Positions 22,676 through 36,012 are shown, counted from the stretch's first letter. The stretch: 64,000 nucleotides of DNA from Xestospongia bergquistia (GCA_963965975.1 OZ014413.1:7769101-7833100), one strand, 5' to 3'. The notes: generated by a model from the sequence alone, not told the origin. Numbers and translations: made by a program.

Positions 22676-25617
22676 ATTGGTAAAAAAAAAATAATAACAA
22701 ATAAGACATTGATAAAACGACTAAAGGAAAAAATGTCAAATTAATGAAGAGACAAGGTGTCTACTCATGAGATATCCAATGAAGTAATGAGATGTCCATT
22801 AAGCTTTCAAATGAAAATATAGAAAAAGAAAATAGAGTGGTAAAAATTGTCTCAATGAATTAAATGATGGATATATGTAAAAGAGTACCTCACCTTTTCA
22901 GTCTAGAACTCAAGTCAAAAAGTCATTCCAACTAAAAGAGGTCATTTTATGGGAAAAAGAAAAGAGATGATATTCAAAAGAGCAGTGAAAATGAATAGTA
23001 AATTTGGTGGGAACTGTCACTTATGAAATTCTTTGAAGGTAACTTATAAGTAATTATGAATAATTAATAAAATATGATCTTCAAAATTTAACATCTCTGT
23101 ACAATTATATTTACATAACTATCAGGCTGTTATCATCATCTTGTTCAATAAATGCAATCACTTAGCATTGCCCAAAGTTTTTGTCTAGTTTACACTATAT
23201 AACTTTTGAATAATTGTAACTTCTGGACCTTTGTCTTTTAATTCATACCAATCAGTATTAATAAGCATGATTATAAAGTGTCATAAGTAATAATTATAAC
23301 AACGAATTGAATTGTTAATTTCGATTCTCACACATAATAACTATTATGCAAAATTTAAGAAATTATCAACTCTCTATTTCAATGGCATTGATATTGAGCT
23401 CTTTTATTAACAATACATGAGAAGGAAATTTAGTCTTATTTTTTAGGTTGTACTTGCATTAGTGCATACTTTATTAAGCCCTCATAGGTGCAATACCAGA
23501 TAGATACATTCAAGCTATAGAGCACCTACTATACTCGCTGTAGGAAATATATCATAAATGATCAAGACATTTTGAACTACATCCTCAGCTCTCTATCAAA
23601 GTACATTTTAAAAGTATTATTCAAGTGGTCATGTATTCCATACATGTGTTTGTGTAATCCTTTCCACAATCAGAATTAAGACAGTTTCCAGCTTTAGCAG
23701 AGCCAGAGAGATTGTTTGAGATTAAGAAAGAAATGATGTAAGAGTTTATAATTCATTAGACCAGTTGTCTTATAAGGAATGCCTCTGATTTCTCTTATTA
23801 GATATAAGTCTAACGTCAATATACAAGTATATAACTATTAATACATGTATTATAATTAAGTACGTAGTAGAACTAGTATTGTAACAATGTTCTATCATTG
23901 TAATAGGTTTCTTCATGAGGCAACAATGTTAATGCTCATTGTGGCATACTAGCCAGAAGATATTCAAATTTTTGTCAAATTATTAATATATTTTAGTTAA
24001 TGGACCTTTTTTAAAAAATTCTGTATGCATTTTGCACATGAACATCTAACATGCATATTGCAGTCAATATATGACACAATAGACTTACATTTGTTCCATG
24101 TACTAGTTGTTAGAGTGATCAGTCAAAATCTGAATTACGTCTAGTAATTTAAAAGCAAAGGTTCCATGAACCATCCTATCAAACAGTGTTATAAGGATTA
24201 GGCCACATAAACTCAATTATTACTTTCTCTTCCTGTCCACATGGAATTTTATGCAGCACATATAAATTGACTGTTTGCTAAGTAAAGATAGGTACAAAAG
24301 TATATAAAATTGTAATGTATTAACATTTATTGTAATTAGTCTACAGAACATTCTAGAACATAATTAGACAGCAGGCACCTATTCATATGGACAATAGATA
24401 CTTAAACACTTGTTATAATTAGTCTGCAGAATATTCTAGAATATTTTCATATGTGTATATATTTCATACTTATATTAGTTTTTGGGTTGTTGTTGTTGAT
24501 CAAGTCATTTTGTTACAAAATCATAGAGTACTTGTTATAGTACTATGGAAGCATATGTGTATAAAGTACATAGCATAAATGTACTTAAATTCTTAGTTTC
24601 ATCATACAAAATTTTTAAAAGCTATCATAATAATGGCTTGCTTCCCAAGTTCCTACTGCTGTTGAATGGAAAGTTGACACAAACACCAACAAACCATAAC
24701 ATAACCAACAACCAACATGGAATTGCAGCTGATGGATTATTTTGAGCATTCTAGCAAAAACTTGTTCAATACATGTACAGCTTAACCATGCTTATGGGTA
24801 TTTAGATTACAAGGATATCCTTAGATTTCTCATTATTTTTCTCACCAAATTTATAGTTCTTTTTTTTTAATTTACAAAGACAAAATTGCACACAAATTAG
24901 TACAGAGTATATGCGTATGTAACACACACATGTATATATATGTATGGTATATGTAACAACTCCCCCCCCCCCTATCTAATTAGAAGTTTTCAAGTAATAC
25001 CTGAGAGCCTTCTTCACTTTTATGAAAACCTTTGTTCTCAGACATTGGATAATAACAACTTTTTTTCTAACAGACTGTAGCACAAAACTTTAAACATTAG
25101 CTTCATGAAAAACAGATTCCAAAATTTACTCTTTCACTAAAAGCATCCATGCGAAGGTGCACATGTCAAGTTTTATTTCTACATGTAAAGATTGGAGTAA
25201 TTAAATGAATGACAGATATTGAGAGGGAGAGTAAAAATATGGAAAACAGGTTTATAAAGTGTTAAAGTACAATATTTAATTACCAACCTAGGACCTATCC
25301 TATTAATAACTATAGAGAGAGAGATTTATTGTATATATCTGAATCCTTAAAGCAAATGTGATCTACAGAATTGTCAGGTACAAGCATGTCATAAGGAATT
25401 GGAAAATAGAAGAAGTATCTAGAAGCATGAGTGGAAGTATAGATGTAGTAGACGTTGAAAACAGATTAGCTTTCTCTAAAGTAGATACCAACGAATAAAG
25501 ATACTATTAGATTGGCTCCAAATATATTTGTAGATTTTTGGAGTTATTTTGAGGTCAAAATCATATATTAGATTGTTCTTGTAATCTGATTTCATTTTAA
25601 CTTTGTGTAAAAACTGT
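22676..25617. other. AT-rich intergenic DNA without a recognisable gene
   Basis: I see no coding region. Two copies of a TAATTAGTCTrCAGAAyATTCTAGAA-like string (about 24336 and 24416) and a block near 24190-24260 similar to 51530-51600 show further dispersed duplication. A C10 run occurs at about 24963. Confidence 0.6.
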
Positions 25618-25686
25618 AATATTTAGTTGATTTTGCAAAATCAACTAAATATTAATCAAAAGTTACAATTATAACTTTTGATTAAT
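25618..25686. repeat. Two abutting inverted repeats, one a perfect 36-bp palindrome
   Basis: Bases 25618-25653 read the same on both strands (centre TTTTGCAAAA). Immediately after, and overlapping by 3 bases, 25651-25686 has perfect 15-bp arms (ATTAATCAAAAGTTA and its complement) around a 6-base loop. Two adjacent cruciforms or hairpins could form. Confidence 0.95.
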
Positions 25687-25886
25687 CTAAACAGGACACA
25701 CATGGGATTGCAGTTAAATAGTTGTAACGCATTAACTATTGAGGTTTGTTTTGATGAAGGACGAAATAATTTTAACCTTGTTAGAATTGAAGCACTGGCA
25801 GAGATTATTTTCTTCCAACGAGTACCTTCAAGACTCATGGTTTGTTTTAGGTTAATATCAATTGGTACTTATTTAGGAGTAGCGTT

Positions 25887-25925
<39 letters not shown>

Positions 25926-26494
25926 AGAGACGAATGATATGTATAAGTACAACAATATTCATTCGCAAAATCCGGATATCATAAATCCATTACAAGGTAA
26001 CACATCGGACTGTGTCGAAGCAAACATGTTTGTGTCGTACGAGGTTGAGTGGGCGTGTCAAATTTCGAATACACATTGACCATTTCAAGATTCAATTGCA
26101 AAAATAAGCATCCGTATTCCATAAAGTATTCTTAACCCAACAAGAAAATGCCTATGGAACCTAGAAAAACTTAAAGAATGCACTTATAATTTGAAAGAGC
26201 ATATTTATTGCCATTTTATTAATACTTAATTAAAAATGGGAGTCATCTACTTAAGGGTATATAGATAGATAGATAGATAGTAAAATGATTGGAACAGATT
26301 TTTTTGAGTTTTAGAAGGAAAAAATGATATATTTCATAGATTATTCAGTATTGTTAAGAATTAAGTACAAAATATATATTTGCCTTAAAAAGGACTCAAT
26401 CATCCACCAATTGTGACTTTGGTGTCAAAGATGACTCAAAGAGCATTGAAAAAGTCATGTAGCCGCTACTTTAAATTCAATTTATGTCTGGAAC
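25687..26494. other. Intergenic DNA with short tandem repeats
   Basis: (TA)n lies at about 25890-25920 and (GATA)n at about 26258-26280. An open frame crossing the TA tract has no family features, so I see no gene here. Confidence 0.6.
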
Positions 26495-27031
26495 ATTGTC
26501 TGGGGTAATAGTAATATTTAATAGTAATAGTAATAGTAACGATTACATTTTTTCATGTAATAATAATAGTAATTAATATATGTTTGAAAAAAGTGGTGTA
26601 ATAATAGAAGGGAAAGTAATATGTAATTTTTATAATTACATCTCTATTATATTATTGTTTTAGTACTTTAGTTAGGAATTTAGCATCGGCCCCTGTGGAG
26701 CGGCTGTTCAGTATAGCGGGTAAGATATTCCGACCTGACAGGTGCTCCCTGAGTGACTCTGTATTACAAAAACTAATTGCCATAAAATGCAATGGACATG
26801 TTAGTGATGTTGCAACTGCTTGATTTAATTTCTTAAATACAAACTACAAACTCTTAAGTAATAGTAATGTCATGAAGTAATAGTAATAGTAATAGTAATA
26901 GTCTTCAAAATAATAGTAATAATAATATATTACACTATGAATTCAGCCTGTAATAGTAATAGTAATAGAAAAATTTTGAAGTAATAGCAATAGTAATAGA
27001 TTACATTGCAATGTTATTGACCCCAGGCCTG
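26495..27031 (+). mobile_element. hAT-type element remnant with CTGGGGT ends
   Basis: The right end reads ATTGACCCCAGGCCTG and the left end, less well kept, TTGTCTGGGGTAATAG. Both are followed inward by (AATAGT)-rich arrays, as in the related element at 28448-29552. No target duplication can be found. It carries the end of a transposase gene (26644-26823). Confidence 0.7.
26644..26823 (+). pseudogene. C-terminal hAT dimerisation region of a transposase
   Basis: The frame ending at TGA 26821-26823 encodes NLASAPVERLFSIAGKIFRP then DRCSLSDSVLQKLIAIKCN. The SAPVERLFS...R..L....LxxLxxIKxN pattern is the hAT C-terminal dimerisation domain. Everything upstream of about 26640 that should encode the RNase-H core is lost, so this is an internally deleted copy. 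Confidence 0.88.
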
Positions 27032-28091
27032 ATAAACATAGCAAAAATATAATCTTGTTTGGTTGTAGGGATGTCTATACTGCCTCCTACTTCAAGCTTA
27101 ATTGAAATGTTTTTTTCTGCCATTACTACATTTAACAATTGTTTACAACTTTTTATGCATATACCAGTTTGTGTTACTGCTAGCTTTGTTAAATATGTTC
27201 ACAATATAATGATTTTTCCTTTAGAATTAATTTTAGGTTTTATGAATGTATTCAAATATACAAAACAGCGTTACTATAACTTATACAATGCATAATAATT
27301 TATGCACGAGAAAAATAATTTATGTCTAGGATGTAAAGTCAGTTGCAGGTTAAAGAATTAGACTATTGTTGTGAGATCCTCTTATGTCAATAAAAGAATT
27401 GAAGGAAGACACATAACTCAAAAGGTATCATAGCAAAGCTCAATTTGAAAATGAACCAAGAGTCCAAAAGCAAAAAACAGCGAATTATTTATGATATGAG
27501 ACACTATTCATGATCACACTAAGTTAACGCTAGATGTAAGCACCATAATCAGAATTTTTAATGTTAAAGTCAACAAAAGAAGAATAACGTGTACAGACAA
27601 TTCCTAATGTGTTGACTTTAGAGTTGTAGTGACTTTTGAGATTTGATATAAAGTCAAAATAACAATCAGTAAACCATTAATATTTACTTATATTTTCTAT
27701 TCATGCAATATGAGTACGTATACGTATGACAAATGAGTAGATTAATGAATATTTTTTTCTTTGTAATGTAGTGTGCAAACGTTAACAATTCATCAGATGA
27801 CATACATATAAAAGAATGATGTAGTTTGTAATAGTTGCTGTAGCAGCCAACGTCTTGGTTCATAGTTTCATTAACACTCAAAAACAAAAGCATTTATTTG
27901 TTGTATAATCACTTCATATTGATTAGTATAATTCACTTTCTTGCATGAATTGTAGTAATTTACTAAACTAATTTGCCTGACCTTGTTACAGAAGACGATC
28001 GAGATCATTGCTTGAAAAATAAAGTGAATTGAATGAAAGTATTCAAGTAAACAAATATTATTAAATTTGCAACACCCTATTGACAAATTCT

Positions 28092-28151
<60 letters not shown>

Positions 28152-28447
28152 GTATTTATTGTATATATCAAGTTTACTAGGTTTTGTTGATTGTGTCAAA
28201 AGCCTAGAAGTTCACTGTCCTTTAGATCTTGAGTCTTGGCATAGCAATCCATTTTCAAAGACATGAAGAAAACTTTAACTAAACATTTAAATTTGTATAA
28301 TGCCTAAATAAAATATTTGCCTATAATATTATTATAATATTAATAAAACTTGTATCTAATTTAATGGAATATAAGGAACCAAGGATATCCTGTTTGATCT
28401 AAACTCAACTAAATTCCTCATTTTATTAAGTTTACTCCTTTTACAAG
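27032..28447. other. Intergenic DNA without a recognisable gene
   Basis: AT-rich; a (TA)n then (TATG)n tract lies at about 28094-28155. Short open frames are present on both strands without family features. Confidence 0.6.
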
Positions 28448-29552
28448 CAGACATGGGGTAATAGTAATAGTAAAGATTACAAGTTTTGAAATAATAGTAA
28501 TTGGGATTTTCAAAATTGTGGTAATAGTAATAATTGAAAGAAATGTAACATAATGTTGCGTTTTGTGCATAGCAATTAACACACAACACTTGTCAGAAAG
28601 CATTCTTTCAAGTTCCTCTATCAAATCATTCAAGTGAAATTATCACTTGTCTTTGAAAAGCTTTCATGATCTGATATTAGCAGCTGTTGGTCATAGTCTC
28701 AGTACCACATGGTAGTATGACAGTCATCAAGATATCTAAAATTAAAAACTCTCCTCTTAGCCACTTTGAGGTAAATGTATATATATATACTGTAAAAATT
28801 AAATTGTTATATTAACAATTACTTTGTAGTTTACATCAGTGGGTTACTATGGAATATAGAATTTTTGTGAATTACTCATTGTGTAATTTGTTGGCATGGA
28901 AAAGTACAACATACCGAGAAATTACACAATGAGTAATTTTGACAAAAATTCTATATATCATAGTAATCCACCAATGTAAACTACAAAGTAATTGTTAAAA
29001 TAACAATTTAATTTTTACAGTACATATTAATGCTGAAAGCAATGGCAACAACAAGGCAAATTTTAAGCATTGTGCTGTTTTTATTTCTGGGTTTGAGAAT
29101 ACATTCTCAAACTTCACTACTCATTTGAGGGTAAATTAGTTGCTTGGCTAGTTGCTTAGTTGGTGTCAATACACAAAAAGAAAAAATCTAGTACATATCC
29201 TACATTTGGAAGTTAGTTGACTGCATTCTTTCTGTTCCTGGCTCCTCTGGACCATTCAAATCACTGTTTAGCATCACAGGAACATTCTTTTGCCTAAAGA
29301 TGCTATTTAATTGATTCTTTCTTTAAAAAAACTAATGTTTATACAATGTAATGCTATTGTATTAGGTTAAATAAAGACAATGTCCAGTAATATGTAATAT
29401 TAATTTGTAATAGTTACTATTAGTCAGTCATGTAATAGTAATATATTACAGAGGGTCAAGCCAGTAAAATTTAATAGTAATAATAATAGGCAAATTTTAA
29501 AGTAATAGCAATAGTAATATAGTAGAATTGCCTGTAATTGACCCCGTGTCTG
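28448..29552. mobile_element. Non-autonomous hAT-type element, 1105 bp, with 8-bp target duplication
   Basis: The ends are CAGACATGGGGTAATAG and, in reverse complement, CAGACACGGGGTCAAT. The flanking 8 bases are TTTACAAG (28440-28447) and TTTACATG (29553-29560), a 7/8 match as expected for a slightly aged hAT target duplication. Subterminal (AATAGT)-type arrays are shared with 26495-27031. No transposase remains. A foldback MITE is nested inside at 28790-29020. Confidence 0.85.
28790..29020. mobile_element. Nested 231-bp foldback MITE flanked by TA
   Basis: The ends are CTGTAAAAATTAAATTGTTA and its complement, arms of about 95 bp with few mismatches around a loop of about 40 bp, with TA on both sides (28788-28789, 29021-29022). 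It is a Tc1/mariner-type MITE by form, different in sequence from the one at 3689-3926. Confidence 0.88.
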
Positions 29553-30483
29553 TTTACATGTATACAAGTGAACATTTTGATAACTATTTATCATCTATTG
29601 CTTAACTGTCAATTTGTTTGCATTCATCAGAGCTACCATCATGGCAAGAGCTACTTTGGTTGTGTTTTTACTCTATTTAGGTACTCATATGTTCAATGTA
29701 TGACTAATGCACCTTTTTTAACCCTTGGCTTCAATGAGTGATCTGACATTACTAACAGTATTCTTTCAGTGTGTTTGCCTGTTCCTAAAGCAAAAGCAAT
29801 AAGGCAGAATTTATCACTACAAAAAATCACTGTATGGAAAATATGGAAATATGTATATTTCATTGTGGAAATTTTGCACAGTTATGTTAATTTATACTTA
29901 CTTCATCGATCCTTGTGTCCATGCCTATGGGCGAGAGTGTAGTAGTTTGTACATGTCTCATGCTGGTAATACAGTTTTAACTACTGTAGCTCAGCAATGA
30001 CTAAGTCTACAGCAACGAAACTTCACTGAAAATGGCAAAGTTAAGTACCAGCAATTCATTCTACATAAAAGGCTTTCAATGGAAGACAAAGCTTGAAAAG
30101 TCAAAAGACTGTTTGGCATGGTTTGTTGTAGTTACAAATTTGATGAGGATCTAGTGTTGTGGTTTTATATAATGGATAAAAATGCTTAATGTCCATTCTT
30201 TCAGATGAATTCTTCAGGCTCTGAATGTAAAACAAAATGTATTTAGTCCATAAATCATTATCAGTGCTAGAATATACGGAAGGTATGTTTGTAGTCAGTC
30301 ATAGTCCCTCAGAACGAATTTTTTTTGCTGTTCTTTGGATAGTTTCCATAGCATAGATGTATTTAATTTAATGGTGCTGCCAGACCTGGGGACAGTATGC
30401 TAAGTGTGATCTAATTAAAGATAAGTATAGACTCTATTAGCACTAGTTGAGGTGGATTCATGCAGTAGTCTTAATTATAAGCC
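29553..30483. other. Intergenic DNA without a recognisable gene
   Basis: AT-rich, no coding region or repeat I can support. Confidence 0.5.
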
Positions 30484-30591
30484 TTGCCCAATATGTCAGC
30501 ATAATTTTAAGAAAAATAGGCTTGAAAAAGAATTGCAGAATTATTCAGGAATAATAGGTGGAGTTTACTTGTTAATCATATTCATAGTAGT

Positions 30592-33500
30592 CATTAGCCG
30601 GAGAAGGGTATCCTTCAATTTTTAACCCTTTTCTTCAAAACTAGCCCAAGCATGCGCAAGACCAAACAATGCACGTTTATTCCCGGGAATAAAATTATAG
30701 CCATGCTATTTTATATAGCATTACAGCCTCCTGGTATCACTAACACAGCTAGCAATTGCTATGCTAGTAGTATCCTCCAGTGTCTGCTGAACCACCCTAT
30801 TTTTTAGAATTCCTACAATCAACCAGCAAACATACATGTTGTGAATGTACATAATCAAGTATAATATATATATATATATATATATATTATTGTAAATTTA
30901 AAGTTAAAAAAATTCAAATTAATACAAATTTATGCTGTTACACAGGAGTATGTTTATTAAAGGTATTGCGAAACCTATACAACATGTACATGTATAGCAG
31001 TGGTACAATAACACTTCCATCAGAATCTCTTGTTCAAACTCTATCAAGTAAAAGAGAAAAAATACAATAAATATAAGAGTTTATTATTGCAAACAGATAT
31101 GCATGAATCATTTGTTCCTGGTAGATATCAAGATGCTCATGAGTATTACATTCAACTAGTCAATAATTTAACTGAATTATTTGAAGCAAGGTAAGGCCTT
31201 GTATCATATTTTAAAATGTTTATTATTATTGACTACAGGACAAAACAACTAGTAGAACAAGTTTTTTTCATGACTGGATGGAAACAGGTTACAATTCAGT
31301 AATATTTTTATCAGCTATCTGACTTTTTTTATCACAGTGACATGTAACAAATGTAATTACAGCAACAGTAAGACACAGAGTAGTAGTGTGCTTGAATTGA
31401 AAATACATGTTAGTAATAATATTAAGAGTGATACTCAATATTATGTTGAACAGGGTAACAAGAAAATCCACCTTCAGGACTTGATTTTTGATGAGTTAGA
31501 TAATTCAGACAATATTATAAACTACATTTGTGAAGGGTATGGATCTATTATCCTGCTATTTTACAAGACTAGTCATAGATTTGTCTCTAAGATTATATAT
31601 AATATAAATTTAGGTGTGGAAGCTGTGGTGAATCTTTTCAGACTTTTGATGTAACAAAACATGCCAACCTTTTACATATTCACATAACAAAGACTTCAAC
31701 ATTGTTAGTCAAACATATTGTAACAAATAACATTTATGATATCAATTGTTATGTTTAATAGAACTGAATGTCCAGTTGTTCAAGTACAGGTATAAAACAC
31801 TAGATAAGATATATGTAGTTAACACATACATCTGTACATTAACACTGGATGTATGCTTATTTGTATATCACATTCAGAAAACTACATTAAAAGTAGGCAG
31901 TGCTATTATAAACTTGTGGGGATATTGAAACAAAATCGACTCTACTCTTTCATTTATATGCTCCACAGAAAACAATACTCAATGGTTCTATATCAGTGAC
32001 ACTAATGTATATGCAAAATTGTATTTGTACATATAATCAATTACTAGTAACATAGGTTACTCCTGTTAGTACAGTAACAATCATTCAATAAGATCCATTC
32101 ATGCTTTTCTATCAATTAGATGAAGGTACAAATGTACATGCACATTTCATATAGAAACTGCAAATTTTACAGGCAATAGAAACAACACATTGTCTCTGTC
32201 ATCAACTATGTCTCTCACTACAACAGACTATCTAACAGATGAGGTTAATACTATATGTATACTACTATATGGTATGTCTGAACAAAACAATGATTTCAGG
32301 TCATTCAAGCATACATGGACATCATAATGACAAAGGTATTAACAACAGTATGATAAATCTAACTTACTATTCTGTATTATATATATTGTCAGAACGGAAA
32401 AAAGGTTTATGTATTAGGCTCTCAGTTTATCAGGAAGTTATGCTTACATGGATACAAGTCAGTTACAAAATTACATTGAAATGTATGTAAATAAAAAGTC
32501 AAAATGCCATTTACTGATACATAGGTCAACCTCACAGAACAAGATCTACTATTTTGTATTATTAACCATGCTGAATGTCATTGGACACTACTATATAAAA
32601 AATCAGTTGCATATTATTATATTACTACTTCTGTACACAAAACAGGTTATAGACTTCAACCTGAGACAACCAGAATATTTTGATTCATACAAAGGATCTG
32701 TGCAAAGTTATTGGACAAAATTAAAGGTAGTAGTGGCATGGTTTTTCCATCATGGTTCATGTCAGATGACGCTGATAATTACTTTAATGCATGGAAAGCA
32801 GTGTTTGGTGAAGGAGATACTAAGAAAATTATTTGTGCCTGGCACATAGATAGAACATGGAGAAAAGCATTAGCTGAAACTGTGAGAGACAAACAAGATC
32901 AAATAAAAATATACCATCAACTAAATATTTTACTCAGTGAAAGAGACGAAGCTAAATTTAGAGTTACATTGCATACTTTTCTCACTTACCTACAAACAGA
33001 GCACGCTCGTTTTTTTGCCTACTTTACTTCAGATTACTGCTCACGGTTACCACAATGGGCAACATGTTACCGTACTCAAACAACAATCAACACTAACATG
33101 TACCTTGAATCATTTCATAGAGTCCTAAAAATATTGTACTTAAACCACAAACAAAATAGAAGAATTGACAGTTTACTTGTTACTTTATTAAGAGTAGCAA
33201 GAGATAAGGGGTTTGAACGTTTTCGTAAGCAAGAAATGGAAAAAAAAATCACATAGAATATGTGAGGTAAACAAACGTCACAAGAGAGCTCTTTTGTTAA
33301 AATTGTCTTCTGCTGCACAAATCAAAAATACAAAATGGAAAGTACAATCACAATCATCTCCTGACACAAATTATGTCATTGAAAAAAAGAGAAAGTACAG
33401 TTCTACTCCAACTCTGTCGAGGCCTACTGTTAAAGAAATAAATAAAATTAAAGACCTTGAGAGTGCTGACGTAAAATTCTGTGGTAGCTGTTTGAAAGAT

Positions 33501-33906
33501 GACAAAACTACTGTTGATATTGTTGAATTGATACAGTGTGACATATGCACTGTATGGTTACATCTATATTGCACACAACCACAACTAACTACTATACCAG
33601 CTAATTATATATGCCATTTTTGTAACATCAAAAAATAAAATGATTTTAATATTTCTTTCTTACTTATGATTAGTGTTGTTATATCCTCTCATATATATAC
33701 AAATACGAGCAATAAGACTCTTTTTCATTATCTTTTGTTAACTTGGTTACAACAGGTCCTTTATCTTCTTAACAGATCCTTAGTGGCTCAATATGTAACT
33801 TGTTCACAATCTGGTTGATCACGTGCGGTACTACTCACGTGAGGTACACGCTAACAAAACCGAGAAAACGAGGGGTTAAATTTTGGATAATCTTCTCCGG
33901 CTAATG
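30592..33906 (+). mobile_element. MULE-type DNA transposon, about 3.3 kb, with terminal inverted repeats
   Basis: The left terminus 30592-30637 begins CATTAGCCGGAGAAG. The right terminus 33869-33906 ends CTTCTCCGGCTAATG and matches the left in reverse complement over about 60 bp with gaps. The region encloses the Mutator-like transposase remnant. No matching 8-10 bp flanking duplication is evident. A (TA)n tract lies at about 30863-30886. Confidence 0.72.
31100..33638 (+). pseudogene. Mutator-like (MULE) transposase with zinc finger and C-terminal PHD finger, degenerate
   Basis: Three parts are recognisable. Near 31337-31680, a probable exon pair (intron 31537-31613, GT..AG) encodes a C2H2-like finger CGSCGESFQTFDVTKHANLL followed by H.H. 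At 32711-33256 lies the core WFMSDDADNYFNAWKAVFGE then CAWHIDRTWRKAL, the second half of a MULE domain (pattern D..F..AW..vF....kxxCxWHvxrxW). At 33213-33638 lies a tail ending in a PHD finger with Cys4-His-Cys3 spacing, C..C, CDIC, WLH..C, C..C. The core and tail are in different frames; the shift falls in a run of nine A at about 33239-33247. The stretch before 32700, which should hold the first catalytic Asp, is not readable. It cannot make a full protein as it stands. Confidence 0.75.
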
Positions 33907-35839
33907 CTATCGAAATAATTGAAGTGGAGAATGAAGAAGAGGAACTTGAATTACTTGATTCAGATCATGAACTGCAACAAAGTGAATATGAGCAAACAGA
34001 CCAAGGAAGCAGCTCATCTTCTGTAGAGTCTTCGTTACTGAGCCATCTTCGCCGCCCAACATCCTCTGAATTGGCTAGAAAGAGAAACGTTTCTAGCAAT
34101 AAGCCACCCACAGGGCAAAAGAAAGGTAAAGGTAAAACATTGGCTGATCCTAAATATGTGACCCCAAATCAACGTGTACTAGAGCATCCTGATGAGAGTC
34201 TTACGGTTTCTTGCAATTCTCTATTCTGTGAAGCATGTAGAGAGACTTTGTCCCTAAAGAAAAGTATCATTGAATTGCATACAAAGTCTGTCAAGCACAC
34301 AAAAGGAAAGACAAGACTGGCATCTAAAGAAAAGAGGGAGAGAGCGATATGTGATATGTTGAAAAAATATGACAATAAGGTCCATCCTTGGTGAGAAACT
34401 TCCAGCCTCAGTGAGTGTTTTTCGAGTAAAGGCAGTCACTGGTTTTTGAAAAGTGGAATAGCATTAAATAAGCTTGACAGTCTTCGTGAGCTTTCAAGGA
34501 AACTGGACTTTCACTGTCCAGTAGCCAGCATTTAAGGGAATTGATCCCATTGATTCTGGAGGATGAGCGAAGAAGAATTTGTGAGAAAATTAAAGACAGA
34601 GAGGTTTCAGTTATATATGATGGTACTACACATGTAGCTGAAGCACTAGCTATCTTAATTCAATATGTAGATGATGAATGGAAAATTCACCAGTGTGTTG
34701 CTAGATTGGCAAAGAGCCTCGCTGGCGAAGAAGTTGCTAGAGAGCTTCTATCCACACTATCTACTGGACTCAGTTTACCATCAAATTTACTTATAGCTGT
34801 AATTAGAGATCGTGCATCTGTAAATAATGTTGCCCTTCGTACCTTGAGCATAGTCTATCTGCAGGTAATAATCGATGTTGGTTGTTTTTCTCACACATTA
34901 GATCATGTGGGTGAGCATTTTACAACACCAGTTCTAAATGAATTCGCTGCTGGATGGATTGGCCTTTTTTCAAGAAGTCCTAAGACTAAACTCCAATGGA
35001 AAACAGTCACAGGTTTACCCACACCATCATATTCTACAACAAGATGGTGGTCTAAGTGGGAGGTAATTAAGCAAATACATGACACTTTTGGAGATGTTGA
35101 GCCTTTATTACAAATGCTGACCTTCCTCCTGCATCGAAGTCAAAGCTTCAGCACATATGTAATGATCCTCAGAAAAAAGTTCAGTTGCAGATTGAGCTTG
35201 CAATAACTGTTGATGCTGGGAAAGCTTTTGTTGAGGCTACATACTACTTGGAGGAAGATGGACCATTGATCTTTACATGCTATGAAAAGATTCAAGAATT
35301 AAAAGGTGCAATTGCTACTGCATATTATCCTAGTATAAATGCTCTCATTCAAAGACTTGCTGGTATGAATGAATCTGTAGCAAAGCAGTTGAAAGAGTAT
35401 GCCAAGTCATGTGCTCAACCTGCCTATGACTATTTTTAACAAGTTTGACATTGATTTGAAACGACCACTCTTAGTATTTAAAGGTGCTCGTTACTTTGAC
35501 CCATTAAAACTAACAGAACTCAAGCCTACATGTTGTGACATTGACGAATTACAAGTCCTTCCGTTTCTGAATAGCAAAACCATTGATGGTTTAAAGAGTG
35601 AATTACCTGTATACATTTCTAAAGCAGCTGATCTTTCAAATGATATTTGTAGACTTGCTTGGTGGAAACGTCATGCAGTCGAACTACCTTGTTGCTCAAA
35701 AGCATGTAAATCACTCCTCCTTGTACAGCCATCATCCGCTGCAGCAGAACGTGTCTTTTCATTCTTGAATAACTCCTTCGATGATCAACAAAACAGTTTT
35801 TTAGAAGATTATATAAAAACATTGATAATGTTACAATAA
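33907..35839 (+). pseudogene. BED-type hAT transposase, several frameshifts
   Basis: The N-terminal part (33924-34394) is acidic and Ser-rich and carries a BED-like finger, FCEACRETLSLKKSIIELHT with a second His in KSVKH. After a frameshift near 34390 (KLPASVSVFRVKAV), a stop near 34448 and another shift near 34525, the main part (34541-35206) has IYDGTTHVAEALA, RDRASVNNVALRTL, VGCFSHTLDHVGE and STTRWWSKWEV, the usual order of blocks in BED-hAT transposases. Two more shifts follow near 35190 and 35410, then the dimerisation domain PSSAAAERVFSFLNNSF ending at a normal stop (35837-35839). At least four frame breaks make it inactive. The hAT assignment is firm. Confidence 0.85.
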
Positions 35840-36012
35840 TAACTCATAATTGCAAGTGAAAATTAACGATATTTTTTTGGTTTAAAAATTTTTGAAATGA
35901 GAATTATGAGAATAATAGGTGGAATTGTAAGAATAATAGAAAAGAATAATAGGAAAACAGGGAAGAATAAAAGAATAGAATAATAGGCAACTTCTTGAGC
36001 ATAATTGGGCAA

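Larger units (their letters stand above)
30484..36012 (+). mobile_element. hAT element interrupted by a MULE
   Basis: The outer ends TTGCCCAAT (30484) and ATTGGGCAA (36012) are inverted, followed inward by similar GCATAAT and AATAATAGGTGGA-type strings. Between them lies a broken BED-hAT transposase gene (33907-35839) and, in its 5' part, a complete-looking MULE (30592-33906). The nesting is inferred from the order of terminal repeats. A clear 8-bp target duplication was not found, so the outer limits are approximate. Confidence 0.55.

Noticed and set aside
25678-26079. 133-residue open frame
   Set aside because: It runs from the palindrome through a (TA)n tract giving Ile-Tyr repeats; no family resemblance.
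30484-36012. An 8-bp target duplication at the outer hAT ends
   Set aside because: Flanking bases on the two sides do not match; the element is called from terminal strings and coding content only.
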